Positions 18,621 through 26,642 of a stretch of 64,000 nt of DNA are shown here, piece by piece. Numbering within the stretch: the stretch's first letter is position 1; each line of letters starts with the position of its first letter. A program made the position numbers and the translations under genes. Source of the stretch: Sphingobacterium sp. lm-10 (GTDB lineage Bacteria; Bacteroidota; Bacteroidia; Sphingobacteriales; Sphingobacteriaceae). Below the pieces are notes generated by a model. The model had not been told where the DNA came from, did not search any database, and saw only the letters and a list, made by a program, of their open reading frames with translations. The stretch is from positions 744,001 to 808,000 of the forward strand of contig NZ_JAMJWC010000002.1 in NCBI RefSeq assembly GCF_023554555.1. The letters run 5' to 3'.

Positions 18621-19955
18621 ATGTCTACTATATTAATAAAGAATGCACAAGTCGTCAACGAAGGCGAAATCAAAGCACTAGATATATTTATAAAGGATGG
18701 TCGCATTGAGCAGATCGCACCGACTATCGATAAAACCGCCGCACAGGAAATTAATGCAGATGGCATGCACTTGTTGCCGGGATTGATCGATGATCAAGTT
18801 CATTTTCGTGAACCTGGTCTTACCTATAAAGCAGATATTGCGACAGAAAGTCGTGCTGCTGTGGCAGGTGGTACCACTTCTTTTATGGAAATGCCCAATA
18901 CGGTACCCAATACCTTAACGCAAAAATTGCTGCAAGATAAATATGACATTGGTCAGGATAGTTCACTAGCCAATTACTCTTTTTTTATGGGAGCAGGCAA
19001 TGACAATATCGATGAAGTATTGAAGACCAATCCTCGGGACGTGTGCGGAATTAAAGTATTTATGGGTTCCTCTACAGGAAATATGCTGGTGGATAATGAA
19101 ACGGCTTTAGCCAATATTTTTCAAAATGCGCCAACACTCGTCGCAACCCATTGTGAAGATGAAGCTACTATCCGGCATAATCTAGCCCTCTACAAAGAAA
19201 AGTATGGCGATGAAATCACCATTGATATGCACTCGGCGATTCGTTCGGAAGAGGCCTGTTACTTATCTTCCTCCAAAGCCGTAGAGCTAGCAAAAAAGTA
19301 TGGTACGCGATTACATATACTACACATCTCTACCGGTAAGGAAACGCATCTTTTTAGCAACGACATTCCGTTGGAAAAGAAGAGAATCACAGCGGAAGCC
19401 TGTGTGCATCATTTGTGGTTTTCTGATGCAGATTATGCTTCTAAAGGTAACTTTATAAAGTGGAATCCAGCGGTAAAAACGGCGGGTGACCGGGAAGAAA
19501 TCTGGCGCGCGGTGTTAGACGGACGAATTGATGTTATCGCCACAGATCATGCGCCGCACACTTTTGAAGAGAAGTCCCAGCCTTACTTACAAGCGCCATC
19601 TGGAGGCCCTTTAGTGCAGCACGCCTTGCAGGCATTGCTGGATCAGGTAAAGCAAGGGCGCTTGACGCTGGAACAACTAGTGCAGAAAACAGCACACAAT
19701 ACGGCACGTTGTTTTCAGATAGAACAGCGCGGATTTATCCGCGAAGGCTATTGGGCAGACTTGGTGCTGGTAAACCTAAATAAGCCTTACACGGTGTCAA
19801 AAGAGAATATATTGTCGAAATGTAAGTGGTCTCCGTTTGAAGGACATACTTTTAGTGCAAGCATCGAATACAGCATCGTGTCGGGTAATATCGCGTATGC
19901 TAATGGGCAGATACAAGAAGTTGGATCTGGGCATCGGATGCTTTTTGATCGTTAA
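18621..19955 (+). CDS. pyrC: dihydroorotase
   Basis: The 444-residue amidohydrolase cyclises N-carbamoyl-aspartate to dihydroorotate in pyrimidine synthesis. The start at 18621 (MSTILIKNAQVV) is chosen over the open frame from 18570 because the family begins here and the extra 17 residues are unlike it. Metal-site motifs: GLIDDQVHFREPG, then THCED, LHILHIST and ATDHAPH (metal aspartate). In the usual H-x-H the first position is glutamine (Q-V-H), which I recall in other Bacteroidota dihydroorotases, so the enzyme is probably active. It precedes the peptidase cluster by 76 bp but has no clear link to it. Confidence 0.9.
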   Translation: MSTILIKNAQVVNEGEIKALDIFIKDGRIEQIAPTIDKTAAQEINADGMHLLPGLIDDQVHFREPGLTYKADIATESRAAVAGGTTSFMEMPNTVPNTLTQKLLQDKYDIGQDSSLANYSFFMGAGNDNIDEVLKTNPRDVCGIKVFMGSSTGNMLVDNETALANIFQNAPTLVATHCEDEATIRHNLALYKEKYGDEITIDMHSAIRSEEACYLSSSKAVELAKKYGTRLHILHISTGKETHLFSNDIPLEKKRITAEACVHHLWFSDADYASKGNFIKWNPAVKTAGDREEIWRAVLDGRIDVIATDHAPHTFEEKSQPYLQAPSGGPLVQHALQALLDQVKQGRLTLEQLVQKTAHNTARCFQIEQRGFIREGYWADLVLVNLNKPYTVSKENILSKCKWSPFEGHTFSASIEYSIVSGNIAYANGQIQEVGSGHRMLFDR

Positions 19956-20031
19956 TCGGGCAAAAGGAAATACAAAAGTTTAGGGATCTGATAGCAGAAT
20001 AAGCGGGTAGTGTAGCACGAAAATTAATACA

Positions 20032-21561
20032 ATGACCATGGGTAAAATAATTTTGTACATAGCAATGCTCGGACTACTTACGGTAAGCTGCCAACGCATG
20101 GAAAAAACCATCAATTCCTCCAAAAAAGATTTTTCTTCTGCCATGAGGCTAACCACTTCCGAATGGGATTCGCTTTTTGCGAGCCATCAGGAATCTGCGA
20201 TCTACCACCGTCGATTCAAACACCAGGATATCGACTCGCTAGTACAATTACATGCCCAACGCGGGATATTGCAAGTAGAAAGGATTGGCACATCGGCAGC
20301 AGGGCGATCTATTTCCGAGCTTACCTATGGCGATGGCAGTATAAAAGTGATGCTGTGGTCGCAAATGCACGGTGATGAACCTACGGCCACGATGGCTTTA
20401 TTGGATATATTCAATTTTTTGGAAGGGCAACAGGATGACGGAGCAGATTCCCTGCGGGATCTGTTGAAAAGCAAGTTACAGATTCATTTCATCCCGATGT
20501 TGAACCCCGATGGAGCGGAGATCTATAATCGCCGGAATGTACAGAGCATAGATCTCAATCGGGATGCACGTGCAAAGCAAACGGTGGAAGGTAAGCTATT
20601 GACAGCTCGTGCAGATGCGGTAAAACCTTCTTTTGGCTTTAATCTGCACGATCAATCTATTTATTACCACGTGCCCGAAACCCAAAATCCGGTCACTATA
20701 TCCCTACTAGCTCCCGCGTATAATGAAGCACGTGAGATCAATGAAACGCGGGGTAATGCCATGAAGTTGATTGCGGGAATCAACAAGATGGTACAGCAAT
20801 ATCAGCCAGAAGCGGTTGCTAAATATGATGACACGCATTCACCAAGAGGATTTGGCGATAACTTCCAGAAATGGGGTGCTGCAACGGTGCTCATTGAATC
20901 GGGTGGTCTGAAAGGCGATGTGGAAAAACAACAGATCCGTAAAATTAATTTTATCATTATTCTCAATGCGTTGATGGAGATCGCGCAAGGCAGTTACGAA
21001 CAGTATGAAATTGCGCAATATGATGACATTCCCTTTAACGGTTCTTCTTTATTGCATGATGTGTTTATCCGTAACTTGGAGATTGGCTCCGACTCTGTTC
21101 CGCTACGTACCGATATTGCTATCCGTCGCGCGGAGAACACGGTCGATCGTGATTTCTTTGTCCGCGGCTGGGTAGAAGATTTGGGCGATCTACAAGAATC
21201 ATTCGGATATGACCAAGTGGATGCTTCTCAGCTGCATTTTGTACAAGGCAGAATTTCTCCGAAGGTCATTACCTCGGTAAACAACCTTTCGAAATCGGAA
21301 GCTTTCGATTTATTGAAGCAGGGCTATATGGCTATTCGTTTACAACCCGCTACAGCCGGCAATGCCGCGTCATTTCACAACCTACCGATACAGCTTTTCA
21401 CACAGCCGACCTTCTACCTCACCTCGCGGATAGATTTGGGCGGTACAGCCAATTTTTACCTGGCAGACGATTCCGGTCGTTTACTTTATGCGGTATTAAA
21501 TGGCTATTTGATCGATTTGAATCAGCCGTTGAAAGAAACATTTAAAAATAAGGTGCTCTAA
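20032..21561 (+). CDS. M14-family zinc carboxypeptidase, lipoprotein
   Basis: The 509-residue protein has a lipobox (LLTVSC, cysteine 20), so it is anchored to a membrane in the periplasm or at the surface. The carboxypeptidase site is intact: HGDE zinc pair (H113, E116), NPDG and DLNRD (substrate-binding region, 158-178), third zinc ligand in NLHD (H206), and a candidate catalytic glutamate in LIESGG (E289). A second ATG 6 bases on (20038) could be the true start. It is the first of three M14-family genes in a row. Confidence 0.85.
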   Translation: MTMGKIILYIAMLGLLTVSCQRMEKTINSSKKDFSSAMRLTTSEWDSLFASHQESAIYHRRFKHQDIDSLVQLHAQRGILQVERIGTSAAGRSISELTYGDGSIKVMLWSQMHGDEPTATMALLDIFNFLEGQQDDGADSLRDLLKSKLQIHFIPMLNPDGAEIYNRRNVQSIDLNRDARAKQTVEGKLLTARADAVKPSFGFNLHDQSIYYHVPETQNPVTISLLAPAYNEAREINETRGNAMKLIAGINKMVQQYQPEAVAKYDDTHSPRGFGDNFQKWGAATVLIESGGLKGDVEKQQIRKINFIIILNALMEIAQGSYEQYEIAQYDDIPFNGSSLLHDVFIRNLEIGSDSVPLRTDIAIRRAENTVDRDFFVRGWVEDLGDLQESFGYDQVDASQLHFVQGRISPKVITSVNNLSKSEAFDLLKQGYMAIRLQPATAGNAASFHNLPIQLFTQPTFYLTSRIDLGGTANFYLADDSGRLLYAVLNGYLIDLNQPLKETFKNKVL

Positions 21562-21708
21562 TTCCGGGTTAAGCAATTTATTTTTTACCTTAGAGTGGTC
21601 ATCCGTACATTCTCCAGCTTTGGACTTTTACTACTTCTAGACTGGGTAAGAGCATGTTATTGCTCGATGTGAACGTAGCATTGGCTGAACACAAGAAAAC
21701 CATTATTA

Positions 21709-23349
21709 ATGAATCGTATTATCTTCCTTTATCTGGGCATCCTGTCCGTATGCAGTATAACTGCACAAGCGCAGGTGCAAACAGATTACAGCAACAAGCA
21801 GCAGCTTGCGCAGCGCGTTAAAGCATTAGCGGCGCGCTATCCCCAATTGGTAAAAGCCACATCCCTGACCAAAACCTTGAGTGGATCCGACATCTGGATG
21901 CTCTCCATCGGTAGCGGAGCGCTGGAGCAAAAGCCCGCCGTAGCCATCGTAGGCGGTGTGGCTGGAGATCATCTTTTAGGCGTAGAATTAGCTGTCGGCT
22001 TCGCCGAAAAATTGTTGGCGAACGCTTCACAAGATAGTATCCGACAATTGCTCAATCAACAAACCTTCTATGTATTTCCAAACATGAGTCCGGATGCCAC
22101 GGAGCAGTACTTTGCCAAGTTGCAATATGAGCGTACGGGCAATGCACGGCCGTTGGATTACGACCGCGATGGTCGTAAAGGAGAAGATGGATACGACGAT
22201 CTGGATGGTGATGGCAAGATCACTTGGTTACGCGTAGAAGATCCGACGGGTACCTACCTGCCCAACCCAAAAGATCCAAGATCCATGGTATTGGCCGATC
22301 CGGCAAAAAATCAAAGGGGTCAGTACCGGTTGCTATCCGAAGGGGTGGACAATGACAAGGATGGTCTCTTCAATGAGGATGGTGATGAGGGAGTCGCATT
22401 CAATAAAAATAATACCTATAACTATAAGAACTTCTTACCTGGAGCGGGCGAGCATGCGGTATCTGAGCTGGAGAACAGAGCGCTGTACGATTTTCTGTAC
22501 GATGCATTTAATGTATATGCAGTTGTTTCCTTCGGACCAGAAAACAACCTGTCTACACCGCAGCAGGCTGGACGTGGGGTGGAAGCGGCTCCATCTTCTG
22601 GCAGTCGCCGGCCAGGCGGCCGTATGATCAACAGCTGGTCGGAGGCAGACGCAAACGTAAATGCTTCGGTATCGTCTATTTATAATAAGCTTATCCAACT
22701 GGGAGAAGCGCCAAAGCAAAAGGCTGGTAACGGAAACTTCGCTGATTGGGCCTATTATCATTATGGGAGATTAAGTTTTTCGACACCAGGATGGTGGGTG
22801 CCAGATACGGAAAAAGATCCGGTAGCATCTTACTTTACTTGGGCAGACGCGCAGGGAATAAGTGGTAACCACACACCGTGGAAGGCTATTTCTCATCCAG
22901 ATTTCCCCAATAAAAATGTAGAAGTAGGCGGTATTCATCCGTTTGTATTGCATAACCCGCCGTACAAGATGGTGGATAGTCTGGTTTCCAAGCATACTGA
23001 CTTTGTGATTAAGCTGACAGGAATGGCGCCTATGATCGATATTGTCGACGTGAATACAGAAAAATTGGATGGCGGACTCACGCGAATTTCCCTAAAAGTG
23101 ATCAATAAAGGCGCTTTCCCAACATTAACCCAGGTGGGGGAGCGGAGTTATTTTCTGAAGCATGTGGTGGTAGAGCTGAAAGCTGGGAACGGACAAAAGG
23201 TGCTGAGTGGAAAATCTCGGCAAACAATCGGGGCATTGGAAGGACACGGATATACCGAACTGAACTGGTTGATCCAAGGAAGCGGGAAGCTCTCCATTGA
23301 AGCAGGAAATGCTTCCAGCGGTAAGAAATCAGTCAATGTATCACTTTAA
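21709..23349 (+). CDS. M14-family protein lacking zinc ligands (probable pseudopeptidase), exported
   Basis: The 546-residue protein has a signal peptide (ends SITAQA) and aligns throughout with the M14 peptidase encoded just downstream. The H-x-x-E zinc pair is replaced: GGVAGDHLLGVE here against GGIHANEVQTVE there (A85 and H88 at the ligand positions). The third histidine is also gone (SFGPE against SFHNY, G276), and the NR pair is NN. Acidic loops YDRDGRKGEDG, DLDGDGKIT and DNDKDGLFNEDG look like calcium-binding insertions. It is likely a binding or chaperone partner of its neighbour. The frame is intact, so it is not decay. It ends 15 bp before the next gene. Confidence 0.8.
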   Translation: MNRIIFLYLGILSVCSITAQAQVQTDYSNKQQLAQRVKALAARYPQLVKATSLTKTLSGSDIWMLSIGSGALEQKPAVAIVGGVAGDHLLGVELAVGFAEKLLANASQDSIRQLLNQQTFYVFPNMSPDATEQYFAKLQYERTGNARPLDYDRDGRKGEDGYDDLDGDGKITWLRVEDPTGTYLPNPKDPRSMVLADPAKNQRGQYRLLSEGVDNDKDGLFNEDGDEGVAFNKNNTYNYKNFLPGAGEHAVSELENRALYDFLYDAFNVYAVVSFGPENNLSTPQQAGRGVEAAPSSGSRRPGGRMINSWSEADANVNASVSSIYNKLIQLGEAPKQKAGNGNFADWAYYHYGRLSFSTPGWWVPDTEKDPVASYFTWADAQGISGNHTPWKAISHPDFPNKNVEVGGIHPFVLHNPPYKMVDSLVSKHTDFVIKLTGMAPMIDIVDVNTEKLDGGLTRISLKVINKGAFPTLTQVGERSYFLKHVVVELKAGNGQKVLSGKSRQTIGALEGHGYTELNWLIQGSGKLSIEAGNASSGKKSVNVSL

Positions 23350-23364
23350 TCAGGCTTAGCATTC

Positions 23365-25119
23365 ATGAATTTATATAAATACACCATCGCTTTAGGGCTG
23401 ACAGTACTTCTGGCCGCTCCGACATTCGCACAGAAAGCGGAAAATATTTTGGCAGCTGCTGGCTCGCCAGCTAATCCCAAGGTGTCTATTAGCTGGAACA
23501 GGTATCACGACAACACTGCGTTGTTGGAAATCTATCGGAAGATGGCCTCCGCACATCCCGATCTAGTGAATCTGGAATCCATTGGCAAATCCGTTGAAGG
23601 ACGCGATTTGTGGTTATTGACTATTTCTGACAAGAAAAATGGCGAACCGTCGGCTAAACCGGCAACCTATATCGATGGCGGAATACATGCCAACGAAGTG
23701 CAGACGGTAGAGTTTGCCCTATACATCGCGTGGTACGTCACCGAGATGCATGCTGCTGGAAATCCATTTTTCCAACAATTGTTGGCCGATAAGACCTTTT
23801 ATATCGCGCCTAGCATCAATCCAGATTCCCGGGATTTCTTTATTCACGGACCCAATACGCAGCACTCGTCCCGTACGGGTCGCAAGCCTCTGGACAATGA
23901 TAGAGATGGCTTAGTGGATGAAGATGACTTTGATGATTTGAACGGTGACGGTCATATCACACAGATGCGTAGAAAAAGTGATTATGGCCGGTTTATTATC
24001 GATCCAGCAGATCCTCGTCGACTGATCCCCGCACCAGAAGGGCAGCGCGGTGTGTATGAGTTGTTGGGTTATGAAGGTCTAGATAATGATGGTGATGGCT
24101 TGGTGAATGAAGATGGTGTCGGTGGATATGATCCCAATCGCGACTGGGGATGGAACTGGCAGCCTAACTATGTGCAAAGTGGCGCTTATAAATATCCGTT
24201 TTCCCTGCCGGAAAACCGGGCCGTGGCCGACTTCGTGATGGCGCATCCCAACATCGCAGCCGGACAAAGTTTTCATAACTACGGAGGGATGATTTTACGC
24301 GGCCCCGGTGCGCAAGATGATGAAGGAAATTTTAGACCGGCAGATATTGCGGTGTACGATGCGTTGGGCAAGAAGGCCGAGCTATTGATACCTGGCTATC
24401 GCTACATCGTTACGTACAAAGATTTATACTCTGTCTATGGAGGGGAATTCGACTGGATGCACAGTGCGCGAGGCATTTTTGCGATGAGCAACGAGCTCTG
24501 GATGGCGAATTATTATTTTCAGAAAACAGGACAGCAGCCGGGCAATGAGTACACCAATGCCCAAAATGAGCAATATGTATTTGATCAATTCTTACTCTTT
24601 GGCGATGGCTTTGTAGAATGGACTCCTTATGAACATCCGCAATATGGCGCCATCGAGATTGGTGGTTTTAAAAAGAACTACGGCCGTATGCATCCCGGAT
24701 TCTTAATGGAAAGTGATGCCCATCGTAATGCTTCTTTTGTAATCTATCACGCGTATCATACGCCAAAGCTAGAAGTGGCAGAGATTACTATTAAAGATTT
24801 GGGGTCTGGCTTATCCGAAGTAACGGCAGTCATCAGAAATCAGCGCATCATTCCGACGCATTCAGCATTGGATGTAGCCAATAAAATTGAAGTGCCAGAT
24901 GTGGCTACTTTGTCTGGAGGAACCGTTGTCGCAGGCATGATTGTAAACGATCGGGATTTTGGAGTTACTACGGAGCAAAAACAAGATGCGGCGAATATTC
25001 AAATTTCCACTATTCCGGGAAATGGCATCGTGACCGTACGCTGGATTGTGAAAGGTAATGGAAAATATACCGTGACCGTCAACAGTAAAAAAGGTGGTAA
25101 AGCAGCTAAGACAACTTAG
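23365..25119 (+). CDS. M14-family zinc metallocarboxypeptidase, exported
   Basis: The 584-residue protein has a signal peptide (ends PTFAQ) and a complete M14 site: GGIHANE (H108, E111), NPDSRD, DPNRDWGW (R259), third ligand SFHNYGG (H304) and a glutamate in SNELW (E377). Between the zinc pair and third ligand lie calcium-type loops DNDRDGLVDEDD, DLNGDGHIT and DNDGDGLVNEDG. A C-terminal beta domain (from about 470) resembles an Ig-like tail. Substrate is unknown; secreted Bacteroidota M14 enzymes are thought to trim peptides for nutrition. Confidence 0.88.
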   Translation: MNLYKYTIALGLTVLLAAPTFAQKAENILAAAGSPANPKVSISWNRYHDNTALLEIYRKMASAHPDLVNLESIGKSVEGRDLWLLTISDKKNGEPSAKPATYIDGGIHANEVQTVEFALYIAWYVTEMHAAGNPFFQQLLADKTFYIAPSINPDSRDFFIHGPNTQHSSRTGRKPLDNDRDGLVDEDDFDDLNGDGHITQMRRKSDYGRFIIDPADPRRLIPAPEGQRGVYELLGYEGLDNDGDGLVNEDGVGGYDPNRDWGWNWQPNYVQSGAYKYPFSLPENRAVADFVMAHPNIAAGQSFHNYGGMILRGPGAQDDEGNFRPADIAVYDALGKKAELLIPGYRYIVTYKDLYSVYGGEFDWMHSARGIFAMSNELWMANYYFQKTGQQPGNEYTNAQNEQYVFDQFLLFGDGFVEWTPYEHPQYGAIEIGGFKKNYGRMHPGFLMESDAHRNASFVIYHAYHTPKLEVAEITIKDLGSGLSEVTAVIRNQRIIPTHSALDVANKIEVPDVATLSGGTVVAGMIVNDRDFGVTTEQKQDAANIQISTIPGNGIVTVRWIVKGNGKYTVTVNSKKGGKAAKTT

Positions 25120-25129
25120 CCGCTTTACC
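25096..25129. terminator. bidirectional hairpin between convergent genes
   Basis: Arms 25096-25110 and 25115-25129 pair with one A-C mismatch around ACAA. They span the peptidase stop codon (25117-25119) and lie just outside the AI-2E transporter stop. T-rich sequence follows on the plus strand. Confidence 0.65.
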
Positions 25130-25134
25130 ATTTA

Positions 25135-26190
25135 TTATTTCTTTTTCTTCTCCTTATAAGACCCGATCAGGTAAGCGTAAGGTTTTAGCGAAGGAACGTG
25201 ATCGAATACAATTAACAAAATACCTAAAAGTGGGATAGCTAGTACCATGCCGCCCACACCCCAGATCAATTCACCTAGCACGAGGCCGACGATCGTAAAT
25301 AGCGGATTAATGCGTACTTCATTGCCTACGACAAGGGGTTCCAATAAATAGGTCTGAATAAATTGTACAAATAAATACACCCCAATTACCCCAAGAATCA
25401 TTCGACTATCTCCACCCTGTACAGCGACAGCGAGTACCGTAAACGATGTGCCAATCAGATTGCCAACAAACGGGATGATTTCCATCAATCCACAAAAAAC
25501 CGCAAAGAAAATGGCATTTTCAACTCCCAATACCGAGAAACCCAAACCATACATAATCCACAGTGCTACGATCATTTTGGATAAACCACCCAAGTAGTGT
25601 TGCGCTACACTGGCCGATTCATGTAATACCTTTGTTGTTTCGTTCCGCTTATCCACCGGAACCAATAATAAAACAAAGTTTTTGAGTTGTCTTCTGAAGG
25701 TGATGAATAGAAAGGTGTACACTAATACTAAAATAGTATCTACCGCTATGCTCATCGTACCGGAGGCAAAATCCATCAGTACGCTTCCGGTAGCTCCGGC
25801 AGAGCTAGCAGGCTGTTCTACCATCTTTTGTTGCTGCTGCTGATCTATCCCAACACTATCTTGTAACCAAGCTCGGAATTGTGCGACAACCTCAGCAGCT
25901 CTATGCTGTAGCTCATCCATATTTTCGGAAAAGCCTGCCAGTTGCCAGCCCAGCAACGTTAATACGCCTGCCACAATCAGCACAAAACCTAATAAGGCGA
26001 TCAGTGCTGCCACGCCGCGAGGCATCTTGAAGCGTTCTAGATGTTCACAAAGTTTGGTCAGTAACATCGCTAATAGACCGCCTAATGCAAATGGAACTAA
26101 AAAGGGTTTTCCGAAATATAAGAGCGCGATGCTCAGTCCAAATAAGGCAAGGATCAGAACCGCTCGCTCTAGCTTCGTTTGTTGTTTCAT
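25135..26190 (-). CDS. AI-2E/PerM-family membrane transporter
   Basis: The start at 26190 (MKQQTKLERAVLIL) is chosen because the reading frame upstream to 26253 looks non-coding. The resulting 351-residue protein has about eight membrane segments in the typical AI-2E layout: two N-terminal helices, a soluble helical insert (about 75-130), then GLMEIIPFVGNLIGT and a C-terminal group ending in charged lysines. Members export AI-2 or exchange Na+/H+; which one applies here cannot be told. It is the last gene of a possible LiaF-ispG-hopJ-AI-2E transcript. Confidence 0.85.
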   Translation of the reverse strand: MKQQTKLERAVLILALFGLSIALLYFGKPFLVPFALGGLLAMLLTKLCEHLERFKMPRGVAALIALLGFVLIVAGVLTLLGWQLAGFSENMDELQHRAAEVVAQFRAWLQDSVGIDQQQQQKMVEQPASSAGATGSVLMDFASGTMSIAVDTILVLVYTFLFITFRRQLKNFVLLLVPVDKRNETTKVLHESASVAQHYLGGLSKMIVALWIMYGLGFSVLGVENAIFFAVFCGLMEIIPFVGNLIGTSFTVLAVAVQGGDSRMILGVIGVYLFVQFIQTYLLEPLVVGNEVRINPLFTIVGLVLGELIWGVGGMVLAIPLLGILLIVFDHVPSLKPYAYLIGSYKEKKKK

Positions 26191-26276
26191 CTGCTGTCCA
26201 ATATGTTTTTCATGAAGGCATTGCTCCACAGGAGCAGTTACAGAAGAGAACAACTAATAGGGTAATTAGTTTCGGC

Positions 26277-26609
26277 TTATTTGGCAGTCAAAGCTGTGCC
26301 CTCAAAGCGTACGCCTTCCCAACCGTGCAACATAAATGCTCGGATATTTTGATGATCATTGCCATCAGGATCTTCTAACACAGCACGGTAATGCTCTGCA
26401 AATAATTGTAAAGTATCTTCCTCGCTTAGTGATTGTAATAAGGCAAACTGTAATACCTTGGCACTTCCTTGGTTTTGCGTAGCTTCATTGTGTATTTCGC
26501 CGTTCCAAAATGCCGTTGGCGTATGTATATAAGCCGATTCTATGTAGGCAATGACGTCTGCAAAGATTAATTTCCCGTCTTTCAGGTCTTGTAAAAAAGT
26601 ATGTTGCAT
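26277..26609 (-). CDS. HopJ-family protein
   Basis: This 110-residue protein matches the HopJ family over its whole length: HTPTAFWNGEIHNEA, NQGSAKVLQFALLQSLS, LFAEHYRAVLEDPDG and the conserved DHQNIRAF...HGWEGV. The family is named after a Pseudomonas syringae type III effector, yet it is widespread in bacteria without such systems, and none is seen here. No signal peptide. It is located 33 bp downstream of ispG on the same strand. Its cellular role is unknown. Confidence 0.85.
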   Translation of the reverse strand: MQHTFLQDLKDGKLIFADVIAYIESAYIHTPTAFWNGEIHNEATQNQGSAKVLQFALLQSLSEEDTLQLFAEHYRAVLEDPDGNDHQNIRAFMLHGWEGVRFEGTALTAK

Positions 26610-26642
26610 GGAATTATATTATACGATAAAATGGAGAAATAA

